Assembly (NCBI RefSeq): GCF_004634245.1
Contig: NZ_SJTF01000016.1
Coordinates: 59,606-123,605, forward strand
DNA: 64,000 bases
Origin: Flavobacterium foetidum
GTDB lineage: Bacteria > Bacteroidota > Bacteroidia > Flavobacteriales > Flavobacteriaceae
Direction of reading: 5' to 3'
The notes under the pieces: model-generated
Seen by the model: the letters and a program-made list of their open reading frames with translations, nothing else
The model's database searches: none
What the model was told of the DNA's origin: nothing
Shown here: piece after piece, positions 42,703 through 51,464 of the stretch
Numbering within the stretch: the stretch's first letter is position 1
Layout: every line of letters begins with the position of its first letter
Translations under genes and position numbers: made by a program

Positions 42703-44397
42703 ATGTATAAAAAAATTACTTTTTTTTCTTTATTTCTTTCTTTTGTCGGCTTGTTTTTTGGTTTAATAACAAGCTTTGGTTCAGTTATTTCTTTGATTCT
42801 GGGGCCCTTTAATGTAAATTTCTCTGCAGGAATTGATCTTTTTAGGGTTAATGCTCAGTCATGGGGAGTTTTTACCAGCATCATTCTGCTGATTGGGACA
42901 TTGGCTTTTTATTTCACAAAGGAAAAAGAAACCAGAATACTGCGTTTTATGTTTTCGGTTTTTTTTATACAGTATTCGATTTTTGCCGTTGTCAATCTGT
43001 ATTATTTTTTTGTTTACACATTTACATCAGGCGATTTTAAAGCCTATTTGTTCTTTTTCTGGTCATTTTCTGTACGCTTATTTATACTGTTCTTTTTTTA
43101 CAAAAGCATGGTCTATCTAAACAAATTGAAAACATTAGATTACGAAACATTTGAGTATACCGAATCAACAGAAATCTCATATTTTGAAGCGAATAATTGG
43201 GTTCGTTTGTTTCATCTGATATTTGATAGTTTGATCTATTTTCTTATTGCGTATCAGTTATTGTATTTTCTAGCTCGCGCTCCTCATTTTCAGCCTTGGT
43301 TTCAACAAATTGAAGGGCGTTATAGTATTCGCACCATAATTTTTGTTTTGTCTCTTATTTTCAGAACGCTTTTTTATTTTTCCTTTGAAGGTTTGTTTAG
43401 CGGCAGTCCCGCAAAATTTTTTACAGAAACAAGGGTTGTAGATTATGAAGGTGATAAACTGGAAAATGACGCTATACTAAAACGAAGCTTGTTGAGAAGT
43501 GTTCCTTTTAATGCAACTTCTTTTTTGTTCAACGGAAATTGGCATGATCATTATTCCGGTACACGAGTTTACAACGAAAAAAGAACCGGAATTGCAGGAG
43601 GATGGTATTTTATGCTAATTCCGTTATTTTTTGCATCCGTATTCGGATTGAGGTATGTTGATCAAATGAGAGAGAGCAGAATGATGTATGAATTTCAAGA
43701 AAAAAGATTTAATGAAGAGCAGCAAAAAATAAATGACGGATTAGAAGGACTTGACCAGAATTCGGTTTTAGAATTAAGCCATACCGATTATACTTCAAAC
43801 ACCATGTTTTTGAAAGTCGAAAACATTGCAAATACGACAATAGAATTTTCTCTTTTGGAACTAGAACTTGCAACCTTCTATAAAAACCATGCGATTGAGA
43901 AAGCTTATGAAGCATCAAAGGATAGTTTGCAACGAATAAAAATTTCTAGAAGCGACCTGAAAAAAATGGTGCTGCAATCCTTACAACAGGATCCAGCCTA
44001 TCACGATGATGATAAAGAAGAATTCAGAGGGCTAGACGATAATCCAAAGATTGAGAGAAGATTTATTAAGAAAGTTTACGAAATCTACTCTCCAGATGTA
44101 AGTGTGCTTTCTGTTAGCAAAGATTCTGAATCACTTCATTTACAATTGCAGAACGAGGGTTCTCGGGCAGAAGTAATTGCAGTAGAAACGCTACAAGGAG
44201 AAATTGGCTGGAAGAAACACAATACTTTTCCGCAACCATTTTCAGAAGCAGGATTTGCGGTTTTGCAAGGCGATGGAAATAATTTTGAAAAGTATGAGTT
44301 GAAAGTGACTGTTAAAGATAGCCTGAACAAAAAGTTTGTCTATAAAATTTCCAGTACCGACGATCCGAATACAGTTTATCTAAAACTGCTTAAATAA
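42703..44397 (+). CDS. RDD-like integral membrane protein, unknown function
   Basis: A 564-residue protein with several membrane segments in the first 150 residues, then an RDD-like domain at about 160-310: RLFHLIFDSLIYFLIAYQLL, SPAKFFTETRVVDYEGDKL, ILKRSLLRSVPF and WHDHYSGTRVYNEK reproduce the spacing of RDD proteins. A further helix precedes a soluble C-terminal half rich in charged residues. RDD proteins are linked to ion exchange or other transport. A TATTTTTG -7 box is at 42675-42682. It ends at a strong bidirectional terminator. Confidence 0.7.
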   Translation: MYKKITFFSLFLSFVGLFFGLITSFGSVISLILGPFNVNFSAGIDLFRVNAQSWGVFTSIILLIGTLAFYFTKEKETRILRFMFSVFFIQYSIFAVVNLYYFFVYTFTSGDFKAYLFFFWSFSVRLFILFFFYKSMVYLNKLKTLDYETFEYTESTEISYFEANNWVRLFHLIFDSLIYFLIAYQLLYFLARAPHFQPWFQQIEGRYSIRTIIFVLSLIFRTLFYFSFEGLFSGSPAKFFTETRVVDYEGDKLENDAILKRSLLRSVPFNATSFLFNGNWHDHYSGTRVYNEKRTGIAGGWYFMLIPLFFASVFGLRYVDQMRESRMMYEFQEKRFNEEQQKINDGLEGLDQNSVLELSHTDYTSNTMFLKVENIANTTIEFSLLELELATFYKNHAIEKAYEASKDSLQRIKISRSDLKKMVLQSLQQDPAYHDDDKEEFRGLDDNPKIERRFIKKVYEIYSPDVSVLSVSKDSESLHLQLQNEGSRAEVIAVETLQGEIGWKKHNTFPQPFSEAGFAVLQGDGNNFEKYELKVTVKDSLNKKFVYKISSTDDPNTVYLKLLK

Positions 44398-44439
44398 AAA
44401 AAGCTTTGCCAAAGTTGTTAGACGCTGGCAAAGCTTTTT
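44398..44439. terminator. Bidirectional terminator
   Basis: AAAAAGCTTTGCCA (44398-44411) pairs with TGGCAAAGCTTTTT (44426-44439), starting at the stop codon of the RDD-like gene and also serving the converging minus-strand gene. Confidence 0.88.
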
Positions 44440-44457
44440 AAAATCTTAGATTGCAGA

Positions 44458-44907
44458 TTATTTAGCGATGTATTTTCCTCTTACGATATCATTGGCAAAT
44501 ATTTCCAGATTGTAACCCAAGGCGTCGTTTACGACCATTACATTGGCAATCTGATACGCTTTGTCTTGCTCATAGTTTTTTAGAATTGCTTCCAGTTCTA
44601 GTTCGTTATAATAAGCAAACATGTTGTATACTGCATCTCTGAAATTCTTAAAATTGATGCTTTCGGTGATTTTGAGTGCTTTTTGCTCGTTCCACTTTTC
44701 TTTTTGAGAGGCTTCATTAATCGTAGTCAAGCAGAAATCAACGACATAGTTTTTGTAATTGGCAGCCTCGATAATCTTGTCAATTATGATTTTGTTTTGC
44801 TGCGAAGGCATTTTTACTGTGTTTGAAGTATTTTGCGAAAAGCAGATTGTAGCACATAACAAACAACAGCACAAGATCCAAAAGGATTGTCTTTTTAGAT
44901 TTTTCAT
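44458..44907 (-). CDS. Small secreted protein of unknown function
   Basis: A 149-residue protein with a signal peptide (MKNLKRQSFWILCCCLLCATICFSQ). The mature part is mostly helical: NKIIIDKIIEAANYKNYVVDFCLTTI, EQKALKITESINFKNFRDAVYNMFA and LEAILKNYEQDK. No family was recognised. Several cysteines sit in the signal region, but no clear lipobox was found. It is transcribed alone between two terminators. Confidence 0.72.
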   Translation of the reverse strand: MKNLKRQSFWILCCCLLCATICFSQNTSNTVKMPSQQNKIIIDKIIEAANYKNYVVDFCLTTINEASQKEKWNEQKALKITESINFKNFRDAVYNMFAYYNELELEAILKNYEQDKAYQIANVMVVNDALGYNLEIFANDIVRGKYIAK

Positions 44908-44988
44908 AGGTTAAATTTGTTTTTTGGGTGAGGCTAAAATAATAATTTTTATAATAATCCGTCAAGCGAAAAAAGGTTAAAAAACAAA

Positions 44989-45031
44989 AAACTCCGATAA
45001 TTCAAATTATGCATCTGAATTATCGGAGTTT
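44989..45031. terminator. Terminator between minus-strand genes
   Basis: AACTCCGATAATTCA (44990-45004) pairs with TGAATTATCGGAGTTT (45016-45031), with A and T tracts outside. It ends the serine hydrolase transcript from 46514. Confidence 0.85.
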
Positions 45032-45062
45032 ATAAAAAAGCTAAATAAGATTTTCGGATTTC

Positions 45063-46514
45063 TTATTTTGAAGTTATTTCTTTTAATATTTTCTTCCCGC
45101 CTTCATTTGTGGGATCCAGTTCAACCGACTTTTTATAGTTGGCGATTGCCATTTTTTTGTCGCCGTCAGCCAAATAAGCTTCGCCTAGACTATCGTAAAC
45201 ATTTCCAGATTTTGGGAAAGTCTCCACGTTAATTTTAAAAATTTCGATTGCTTCCTTCTTTTTTCCGTCTTGTAGCAATTGATATCCAACACGATTCATA
45301 TCGTTTTCCTTAATATTGTAAGTGGGATCGTTTTTTAGTTTGTTGTAAGATTCCATTCCGGCCTTTGTGCCTTTGGTTGAAAACGCTTCTAACAACTCAA
45401 AAGCCAAGGATTTTTTTGGCTGTTCAAATTTTTGATTGTACAGAATAGCGCAAACGGCGTTGTTCATTTCTCCCAAAACAGTTCCGCCAGTATTGTTCAA
45501 TAAAACAATTAAATTTTTGTCGGCAGGATATCTCGAGATAATCGTATTAAAACCATTAATGCCGCCTCCATGTCCAACCGTTTTCAGTTTTCCCTTATCA
45601 CCATTATCTACTTCGTCAATAAACCAGCCATAACCATAAGCAGGTCTTCCTAAATGAATGTAAGGTTTAAATAAAGACTCCATCGATTTTGCAGAAAGAA
45701 GTTTGTTGGTGTACAGTGCTTGGTCCCAAAGGTATAAATCTTCGACAGTAGAATATAGAGATCCCGCTGCGTAAGGGATGCTCATGTCGACGTAAGCGGC
45801 GTTGGTGATTAATTTTCCCTTTCGTTCATAACCAGATGCCCTGTTTTTTAAAATTACATCGCTGTGATCGTAACCAGAATTAACCATTTTTAAAGGAATA
45901 AAAATCGTTTCCTGTAAATATTGCTCGTAAGTTTTGCCGGTAATTTTTTCAATGATATAGCCTAATAAAAAATATCCTGAATTGCTGTAGCTGAATTTCT
46001 CGCCAGGTGTAAAATCAAGTGGCAAATTAGAAAAAGTTTTTACAAACTGTTCTGGAGTGTAAGAGTTTCGCGCTTTGTCTTTAAAGAAATTTGGAGCGTC
46101 TGTGTAATTTGGAATCCCAGAAGTATGAGTCAATAATTGATGAATTGTAATTTTATCTCCATTTTCTTTTGGATAATCAGCAAGATAAGCTGTAATCGGA
46201 ACATCTAATTTTAGTTTTCCCTGTTCGGCCAATTTTACAATCAATAGCGCTGTAAATTGTTTAGAAATAGAGCCTAACCTAAATTTAGTGTCAGGCTGGT
46301 TGGGAATATTCCATTCCATGTTGGCAGACCCAAAACCTTTTTTAAAGATGACTTTTCCGTTTTCGGCCACCAGAGCCGAACCATTAAATTGTCCATATTC
46401 GTTGTACTTGCTTAAAAGCTGTTCAATTTGTTGTGCTTTGTCTTGTGCAGAAATACTCCAATTAGAGAGCAGAAAAACAATAAAGAGCGCAATGAGTTTG
46501 ATTGATTTTTTCAT
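45063..46514 (-). CDS. Serine hydrolase (class C beta-lactamase fold) with C-terminal TPR
   Basis: A 483-residue exported protein (signal peptide ending ISAQ). The penicillin-binding/beta-lactamase fold shows S82-x-x-K85 (LGSISKQFTALL), a YSN motif (KFSYSNSGYFLLG) and HGGG (KTVGHGGGINGF). Residues about 400-475 form a tetratricopeptide pair (PKSGNVYDSLGEAYLADGDK and KMAIANYKKSVELDPTNEG). Such proteins are usually esterases or D-amino-acid peptidases rather than true beta-lactamases. It lies next to a second serine hydrolase on the same strand; both have AATC-type repeats before the start. Confidence 0.9.
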   Translation of the reverse strand: MKKSIKLIALFIVFLLSNWSISAQDKAQQIEQLLSKYNEYGQFNGSALVAENGKVIFKKGFGSANMEWNIPNQPDTKFRLGSISKQFTALLIVKLAEQGKLKLDVPITAYLADYPKENGDKITIHQLLTHTSGIPNYTDAPNFFKDKARNSYTPEQFVKTFSNLPLDFTPGEKFSYSNSGYFLLGYIIEKITGKTYEQYLQETIFIPLKMVNSGYDHSDVILKNRASGYERKGKLITNAAYVDMSIPYAAGSLYSTVEDLYLWDQALYTNKLLSAKSMESLFKPYIHLGRPAYGYGWFIDEVDNGDKGKLKTVGHGGGINGFNTIISRYPADKNLIVLLNNTGGTVLGEMNNAVCAILYNQKFEQPKKSLAFELLEAFSTKGTKAGMESYNKLKNDPTYNIKENDMNRVGYQLLQDGKKKEAIEIFKINVETFPKSGNVYDSLGEAYLADGDKKMAIANYKKSVELDPTNEGGKKILKEITSK

Positions 46515-46517
46515 AAT

Positions 46518-46573
46518 GATTGATGATTACGGTTTTGGATTACTAAATGATTCGTTTTTTTGATTGATGATTG
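46518..46573. repeat. GATTGATGATT repeats upstream of a serine hydrolase
   Basis: GATTGATGATT (46518-46528) and GATTGATGATTG (46562-46573) lie directly before the start codon of the minus-strand gene at 46514. A longer run of the same GATT unit lies before the neighbouring serine hydrolase at 48180. Confidence 0.65.
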
Positions 46574-46671
46574 AAATTTCGTAATAAAAAGATATTCAGT
46601 TATTTAAATCGAAATTACGATTTTTTGCCGAATAGCAATCAGCTTCTTTAAAATCTTAGACGACTCATTTT

Positions 46672-48180
46672 TCATTTGGTTTCGATCTCAATCAATTTTT
46701 TTCCATTTTCTCCTAAATAATGTGTTATGACCTTTTCATAAATTTTATAACCATCGTCGACATTTGTAAAAATGAGCAGTCCTTCTTTTGTTTTCGGAAG
46801 TATAAAAGCTAGTGTCTGCACGCCTGTGTCTGCACCTCCATGAGATAAAGCATATTCGCCATTTCCGAAATCATAAATTTCAAAACCCAACCCAAAATAT
46901 TTGTCTTTTTTAGTCTGAATCTGATGCGTATTCAGTTCCTGAATAATTTTTGGACTTAAGCCATCGCCATTCATTAAACTGCATAAGAAAGTTCCATAAT
47001 CTGAAAGTGTCGTAGTCAGATCATCGGCTGCATTGGCGGTTTTATTTTTGGTAGGCTCGTATTCATTTCCTTTGGCATCATAACCAATTGCAAATCTCGA
47101 AAAATCGATTTTATCATTCCATACTAGTTGCGAATCAGTCATTTTTAAAGGCTTAAAAACCAATTCATCTGCTAGTTGTTCTAGTTTTTTATTGAATTTC
47201 TTTTCGAGCGCTTTTCTCAAATATTCAAAACCTTCGCCAGAATATTGATATTTGGTTCCGGGTTTAAACTTGAAATCCAGTTTTCCAGATTCGTTCATGT
47301 ATCTCCAATTCGGAAAACCTGTCTGATGGCTTAAAATAATTCTTGTCGTTAATAATTTATGATTCGCATCATTTGCAATGTCAGGATCAGTCCAGTATTT
47401 ATGTAAAGGTTCGTCTAAATCCCATTTTCCTTGACTAACTAATTTTAAGGTAACATAAGCGGTGATTGGTTTTGTTAATGATGCTACATTCCAAATCGTA
47501 TTGTAAGGTGCCGATGTTCCTTTTTTTGTTTCACCAAAAACCTTTATCTGTTTAAGTTTTCCTTCAGAAATAATTCCGATTCCCAATGCGGGAATATTAT
47601 TTTTTTGGAGCCATTTTTCCGTTTCAGAATCACTATCCAAAACTCCTGTTTGTTTTCCAGGCGTATTTACGGTCTGATGATCATAGCTAAGTGCTCGTGA
47701 TAATTTCCAGATTTTGTTTTTTAAAAGCCAAACGTGGGTGAATTTAGCGGTGCTGGCAAATTGCTCCGATTTTCCTTTTGAGGTTTCATAAAAACGATGA
47801 ACTCCAGTTTGTATGGCGCCGTACAACACTCCTTTTTTGTAAAGAGGGTATATTTCGGAGCTTCCTTCTACCAATTCTCTTCGGGATTGGTAAGTTTCTG
47901 GCGAAGCGCATAACCCTTTTTTAAATGTTTCAAGAAATCTTTTTTTGTCTGAAATACTGTCTTTGTCGTGAAAAAACTCAAAATCGTCAGAAGTCAAGTC
48001 TTCAAATTGTTTGATGTTGCAAGTGTTAAAACTGATATTAAACAACAAACTGTCTTGCAACATGATGGTTTTGTACAATTCTGATTGTTTGTTTTCTTGC
48101 GAAAAACCGTTTTGAGTTTGAAAGAGAAGTACTGCTGCAAGTACAATCCTGATTTTTAAAACTAGATTGATGAATTTCAT
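46672..48180 (-). CDS. Serine hydrolase with N-terminal NTF2-like domain
   Basis: A 502-residue exported protein (signal peptide around LVLKIRIVLAAVLLFQTQNGFSQ). The first domain (about 30-165) is an NTF2-like/DUF4440 fold (FEDLTSDDFEFFHDKD, FTHVWLLKNKIWKLSRALSYDH). The second (about 185-500) is a beta-lactamase-type hydrolase with SxxK in VASLTKPITAYV, YSG in YQYSGEGFEYL and HGG in ALSHGGADTGVQT. The fusion is unusual: the NTF2-like part could bind a ligand or shape the active site. Five GATT units lie just before its start codon. Confidence 0.88.
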   Translation of the reverse strand: MKFINLVLKIRIVLAAVLLFQTQNGFSQENKQSELYKTIMLQDSLLFNISFNTCNIKQFEDLTSDDFEFFHDKDSISDKKRFLETFKKGLCASPETYQSRRELVEGSSEIYPLYKKGVLYGAIQTGVHRFYETSKGKSEQFASTAKFTHVWLLKNKIWKLSRALSYDHQTVNTPGKQTGVLDSDSETEKWLQKNNIPALGIGIISEGKLKQIKVFGETKKGTSAPYNTIWNVASLTKPITAYVTLKLVSQGKWDLDEPLHKYWTDPDIANDANHKLLTTRIILSHQTGFPNWRYMNESGKLDFKFKPGTKYQYSGEGFEYLRKALEKKFNKKLEQLADELVFKPLKMTDSQLVWNDKIDFSRFAIGYDAKGNEYEPTKNKTANAADDLTTTLSDYGTFLCSLMNGDGLSPKIIQELNTHQIQTKKDKYFGLGFEIYDFGNGEYALSHGGADTGVQTLAFILPKTKEGLLIFTNVDDGYKIYEKVITHYLGENGKKLIEIETK

Positions 48181-48185
48181 TTTGT

Positions 48186-48218
48186 GATTGATTGATTGAT
48201 TGATTTTATGATTGATTG
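48186..48218. repeat. GATT tetranucleotide repeat before a serine hydrolase gene
   Basis: Five tandem GATT units (48186-48205) followed by two more (48210-48217) lie 5 bases upstream of the minus-strand start codon at 48180. Length changes by slippage would alter the leader or promoter spacing. Confidence 0.8.
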
Positions 48219-48237
48219 AATTTTTAAATGTAATTAA

Positions 48238-48340
48238 TTAACACATAGAAACGTAGCGTGAAATGTAACACGACTGCATAGATTTCGTAATAGGAGGTAC
48301 ACTTTAAAGAGTGTTCAAAAATCTTGTTTCTATGTGTTAA
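48238..48340. repeat. AACACATAGAAACATAG inverted repeat, copy 2
   Basis: TTAACACATAGAAACGTAG (48238-48256) faces CTTGTTTCTATGTGTTAA (48323-48340). It is the same family as 3324-3462 and lies between the AraC-type gene and the serine hydrolase, both on the minus strand. Confidence 0.75.
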
Positions 48341-48407
48341 AAACTAAATTAAACGTATGGCAAAAATACTGTAGGCTGTATTGTAAAAATTGTACAAAAG
48401 CGAAATT

Positions 48408-49202
48408 TCACCTTTTCTTCGAAAGAAAATAGGAATCGGGATTGAATGTTTTGGGAGTCGTCTTAGTCACATCTTTGAATTTTCTGATAAAATGTGACTG
48501 GTCAAAGTATTTATTGTAGAGTGCAATTTCGGTTAGACTTCTTTTTTCGGTATCGGTATCTATCATTTGATCGATAGATTTTCTGAATTGCAAGATCTGA
48601 ATGTACTTTTTTATAGTAAGTCCGGTTGCCGATTTAAATTTGATTTGAATCAGTCGCTGCGAGGAATTTAATGTTTTTACGATTTCAGAAACTGCCATTT
48701 CATCCTCGCTTAACCTGATTATTTCGCAGACTTTTTCGATAGTATTTGGGGCCGGATTTAAATTGGCTATTTCCTCAAAATAAACATTTATAGTTTTTAA
48801 AATCGTTTCAACAGAATCTTTGTGACTGATTTTTAACGGTAATTGTGAAGCATCAATTTTAAGAATAGAATCGGTAAAATTGCTCAAATCGTATTGAGGA
48901 AAAATCGAAAGCGTCCAAGCGTGGAGCTGAATTATGGTAACTTTTGTTTGAGGCCCAATGTTAACCAAAACCTTGTTGGTCATTTGCGAACAAAAATAAA
49001 AACCTTCATTCATTTCGTACTTCTTTTTGCTGGTATGCACTTCAATAGCATTACCACGAACAATTGCGAGATTAAAACAGCCGTTTGGCAAAACCAGTTT
49101 GTTTTCGATAAGATCTTCGCCCAAGCTGTTATCCAGACACCAAATCTTACTGACAAATCTTTCAGATTTTGGCGATACATAATGTTCTGAATAAAGGTTC
49201 AT
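48408..49202 (-). CDS. AraC-family transcriptional regulator
   Basis: A 264-residue regulator. The N-terminal half (about 1-120) resembles the DUF6597 sensor domain of Bacteroidota AraC proteins (LVLPNGCFNLAIVRG, QLHAWTLSIFPQY). The C-terminal half carries the two helix-turn-helix motifs, with AVSEIVKTLNSSQRLIQIKFKSATG and LTEIALYNKYFDQSHFIRKFKDVTKTTP, the second being the typical AraC signature. It lies 8 bases after a membrane-protein gene and is probably cotranscribed with it. It may control the neighbouring serine hydrolases, but this is only positional inference. Confidence 0.9.
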   Translation of the reverse strand: MNLYSEHYVSPKSERFVSKIWCLDNSLGEDLIENKLVLPNGCFNLAIVRGNAIEVHTSKKKYEMNEGFYFCSQMTNKVLVNIGPQTKVTIIQLHAWTLSIFPQYDLSNFTDSILKIDASQLPLKISHKDSVETILKTINVYFEEIANLNPAPNTIEKVCEIIRLSEDEMAVSEIVKTLNSSQRLIQIKFKSATGLTIKKYIQILQFRKSIDQMIDTDTEKRSLTEIALYNKYFDQSHFIRKFKDVTKTTPKTFNPDSYFLSKKR

Positions 49203-49210
49203 ATATACAA

Positions 49211-49792
49211 TTAAAGGTTTTCGGTTTCTTCTTTAGTGTTATTCTCTCTACAAAGAACAGCAATACTTATTATAATTAAGCTAAGATAAATGGAAATAGA
49301 AAAACCAATTCCCAATTCATGCAGGATTATGTCATCGAGAAACTTTGAAAGAACAATAAAAATTAGTGCCGTAATTATAGGCATTAAAGTTATGGTCCAA
49401 AAAGCTGTTTTATTGTCGGAAAAAGAGACTAATAGCCTAATAGTGTAAAATATAAGAAATCCTGTTGCTACTGAGGGAAGCACAATTGCAAACCAGCCTA
49501 TAAAAATAGAAAGCATTAAAGAAAGCATAAAAGTTATAAGTACAATAAAGCAGGAAACAAATAAGGCAATAAATAATGTAAAAAAATCAGTAATCTTATT
49601 ATTAGAAAAAAAAGTGACCAAAATAAAAGAGAAAATACAGCAGTATCCAAAAGATGTCAATAAACCTCGGTCATGTTCTCGGTCTATTTTTATGCAAAGC
49701 AGCATCCACGAAACAATAAGCAGTAGAGAGAAAACGATGAAAAGGATATTTTTTTTGTTTGATAAATACTTTATTTCTGTACTTAGTTTCAT
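49211..49792 (-). CDS. Integral membrane protein of unknown function
   Basis: A 193-residue protein with about six membrane helices and short loops (ILFIVFSLLLIVSWMLLCI, FGYCCIFSFILVTFF, LFIALFVSCFIVLITFML and others). No family was recognised. It is followed after 8 bases by the AraC-type regulator, so a sensor or cargo role for the pair is possible. The 319-base gap to kmo on its other side holds a structured repeat. Confidence 0.7.
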   Translation of the reverse strand: MKLSTEIKYLSNKKNILFIVFSLLLIVSWMLLCIKIDREHDRGLLTSFGYCCIFSFILVTFFSNNKITDFFTLFIALFVSCFIVLITFMLSLMLSIFIGWFAIVLPSVATGFLIFYTIRLLVSFSDNKTAFWTITLMPIITALIFIVLSKFLDDIILHELGIGFSISIYLSLIIISIAVLCRENNTKEETENL

Positions 49793-49910
49793 AAGGTTTT
49801 GGGCTGGTTAATTTACAAGCTAAAGTACTTAATATTCATAAAATGTGGTGATAATTTGTGCGCTGGTATTTAATTATATAAAAATGATCCTTGTGCTGAA
49901 AACGAGTCTG

Positions 49911-50020
49911 CATGAGGGATAGGAGCGGTATCCTTTTGTGCCGGGGTTCGGCACAAAAGATATAGCAAATAGCCCGACCCCGCTCCCGAGGCTTCGGGAA
50001 GCGGGGACATGCCCTGATAA
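49911..50020 (+). ncRNA. Structured repeat resembling the Flavo-1 RNA motif, copy 2
   Basis: A perfect hairpin CTTTTGTGCCG / CGGCACAAAAG (49933-49959, loop GGGTT) is followed by GATATAGCAAATAGC and a second GC-rich hairpin, CCCCGCTCCCGA paired with TCGGGAAGCGGGG (49978-50006). GCCCTGATAAA closes it. The first hairpin, loop and flanking words match the copy before tyrA at 17082-17166. It ends about 90 bases before the kmo start. The family name is unverified. The rest of 49793-50111 shows nothing else. Confidence 0.55.
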
Positions 50021-50111
50021 ATCTGACGAAAAGAGGCAAATATTTCCTTTATTTTTAAGGTCTTGTGGTTTTATTACTTATTTTTACAATCTTATTATTA
50101 TATTTTCGTTG

Positions 50112-51455
50112 ATGCAGACTTCATTAAAAATTGCCGTTGTCGGTTCTGGATTAGTTGGATCGCTTTTGGCAATTTATCTTAAAAAAGCAGGCCATACCGT
50201 TCATGTTTATGATCGTAGTCCTGATATTCGTAAAATAAATTTTTCAGGACGTTCTATTAATTTAGCGATGTCAAACCGTGGCTGGAAGGCGCTTGACGGA
50301 GTTGGCGTAGGTGATGCTGTACGCGAAATCGCTATTCCGATGGACAAACGCGCTATTCATTTAGTGGATAAACTCAATTTTCAGAATTACGGTCAGGAGG
50401 GAGAGTCTATCTACTCAATTTCCAGAGGAACACTCAACCGAAAAATGATAGATTTGGCCGAAAATGCTGGAGCTGAGTTTTATTTTGAGCAAAAAATCTG
50501 GGACGTAACACTGAGTGATGCTACCTTACACATCGGCGAAACCGAAAGAGGAGAGTGGGAAGAACTGAAATACGATATGGTTTTTGGTGCCGATGGAGCT
50601 TTTTCGAGAATCCGCCACAGAATGCAGCGCCAGAGCATGTTTAATTATTCACAGGAATTTTTAAATATGGGTTACAAAGAGTTGAATATTCCAGCAAATG
50701 CAGACGGAAGCCATAAATTAGATAAAAATTCTTTCCATATCTGGCCAAGGGGCGAATATATGCTTATTGCCCTTCCAAATCTTGACGGAAGTTTTACCTG
50801 TACTTTGTTTATGCCTTTTGAAGGAGAAAACTCTTTTGAATCGTTGACGGACCGAAAAATGGTTGAAAATTTCTTCGAGAAAAATTTCCCAGATTCAATT
50901 GAGGTAATTCCGGAATTGGCAAACGATTTCTTTAAAAATCCAACCAGTACGCTGGTTACCATGAAATGTTTCCCGTGGACATACGAAAACAAGATTGCTC
51001 TTATCGGAGATGCTTGCCACGCAATTGTACCTTTTTACGGTCAAGGAATGAATGCTGGTTTTGAGGATATTACGGTTTTGAACGAAATGATTCAAAAATA
51101 CGGAGACGACTGGAAAAAAATCTTTACAGAATATCAGATTTCACGCAAACCCAATGCCGACGCAATTGCAGAACTATCGTATCGAAATTTTATGGAAATG
51201 AGCACCAAAACTGCAGATGAAAAATTCTTATTGCAAAAGAAAATAGAAAAAGTATTCTCTGATAAGCATCCAGACAAATGGATTCCGCTTTACAGCCGCG
51301 TTACTTTCAGCGACCGTCCGTATGCAGAAGCTTTGGCGATTGGAGATTATCAGAACGGAATCATGGAAGAAGTCCTTCGAATGGAAAATATTGAAAATAT
51401 CTGGAATGGCCCAGAAGTTGAAAACAAAATTCTAGCATTGTTGCAACAAGCTTAA
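50112..51455 (+). CDS. kmo: Kynurenine 3-monooxygenase
   Basis: A 447-residue FAD monooxygenase that hydroxylates kynurenine to 3-hydroxykynurenine with NADPH and oxygen. FAD motifs are visible: VVGSGLVGSLLAIYLKKAG at the start and GDACHAIVPFYGQGMNAGFED near residue 300. GRSINLAMSNRGWKAL and the RGTLNRKMID segment are specific to KMO. The ATG at 50112 is chosen because the longer frame from 49938 runs through a structured repeat. It pairs functionally with kynU at 34349. A repeat-flanked terminator follows. Confidence 0.95.
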   Translation: MQTSLKIAVVGSGLVGSLLAIYLKKAGHTVHVYDRSPDIRKINFSGRSINLAMSNRGWKALDGVGVGDAVREIAIPMDKRAIHLVDKLNFQNYGQEGESIYSISRGTLNRKMIDLAENAGAEFYFEQKIWDVTLSDATLHIGETERGEWEELKYDMVFGADGAFSRIRHRMQRQSMFNYSQEFLNMGYKELNIPANADGSHKLDKNSFHIWPRGEYMLIALPNLDGSFTCTLFMPFEGENSFESLTDRKMVENFFEKNFPDSIEVIPELANDFFKNPTSTLVTMKCFPWTYENKIALIGDACHAIVPFYGQGMNAGFEDITVLNEMIQKYGDDWKKIFTEYQISRKPNADAIAELSYRNFMEMSTKTADEKFLLQKKIEKVFSDKHPDKWIPLYSRVTFSDRPYAEALAIGDYQNGIMEEVLRMENIENIWNGPEVENKILALLQQA

Positions 51456-51464
51456 TTTTTTTCT

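Noticed and set aside
46672..48180. True class C beta-lactamase giving antibiotic resistance
   Set aside because: The SxxK/YSG/HGG set is shared by many esterases and peptidases; the fused NTF2-like domain and sequence do not support a resistance role.
49938..50111. Longer kmo frame starting at 49938
   Set aside because: It runs through GC-rich hairpins of a repeat element. The FAD motif begins a few residues after the ATG at 50112.
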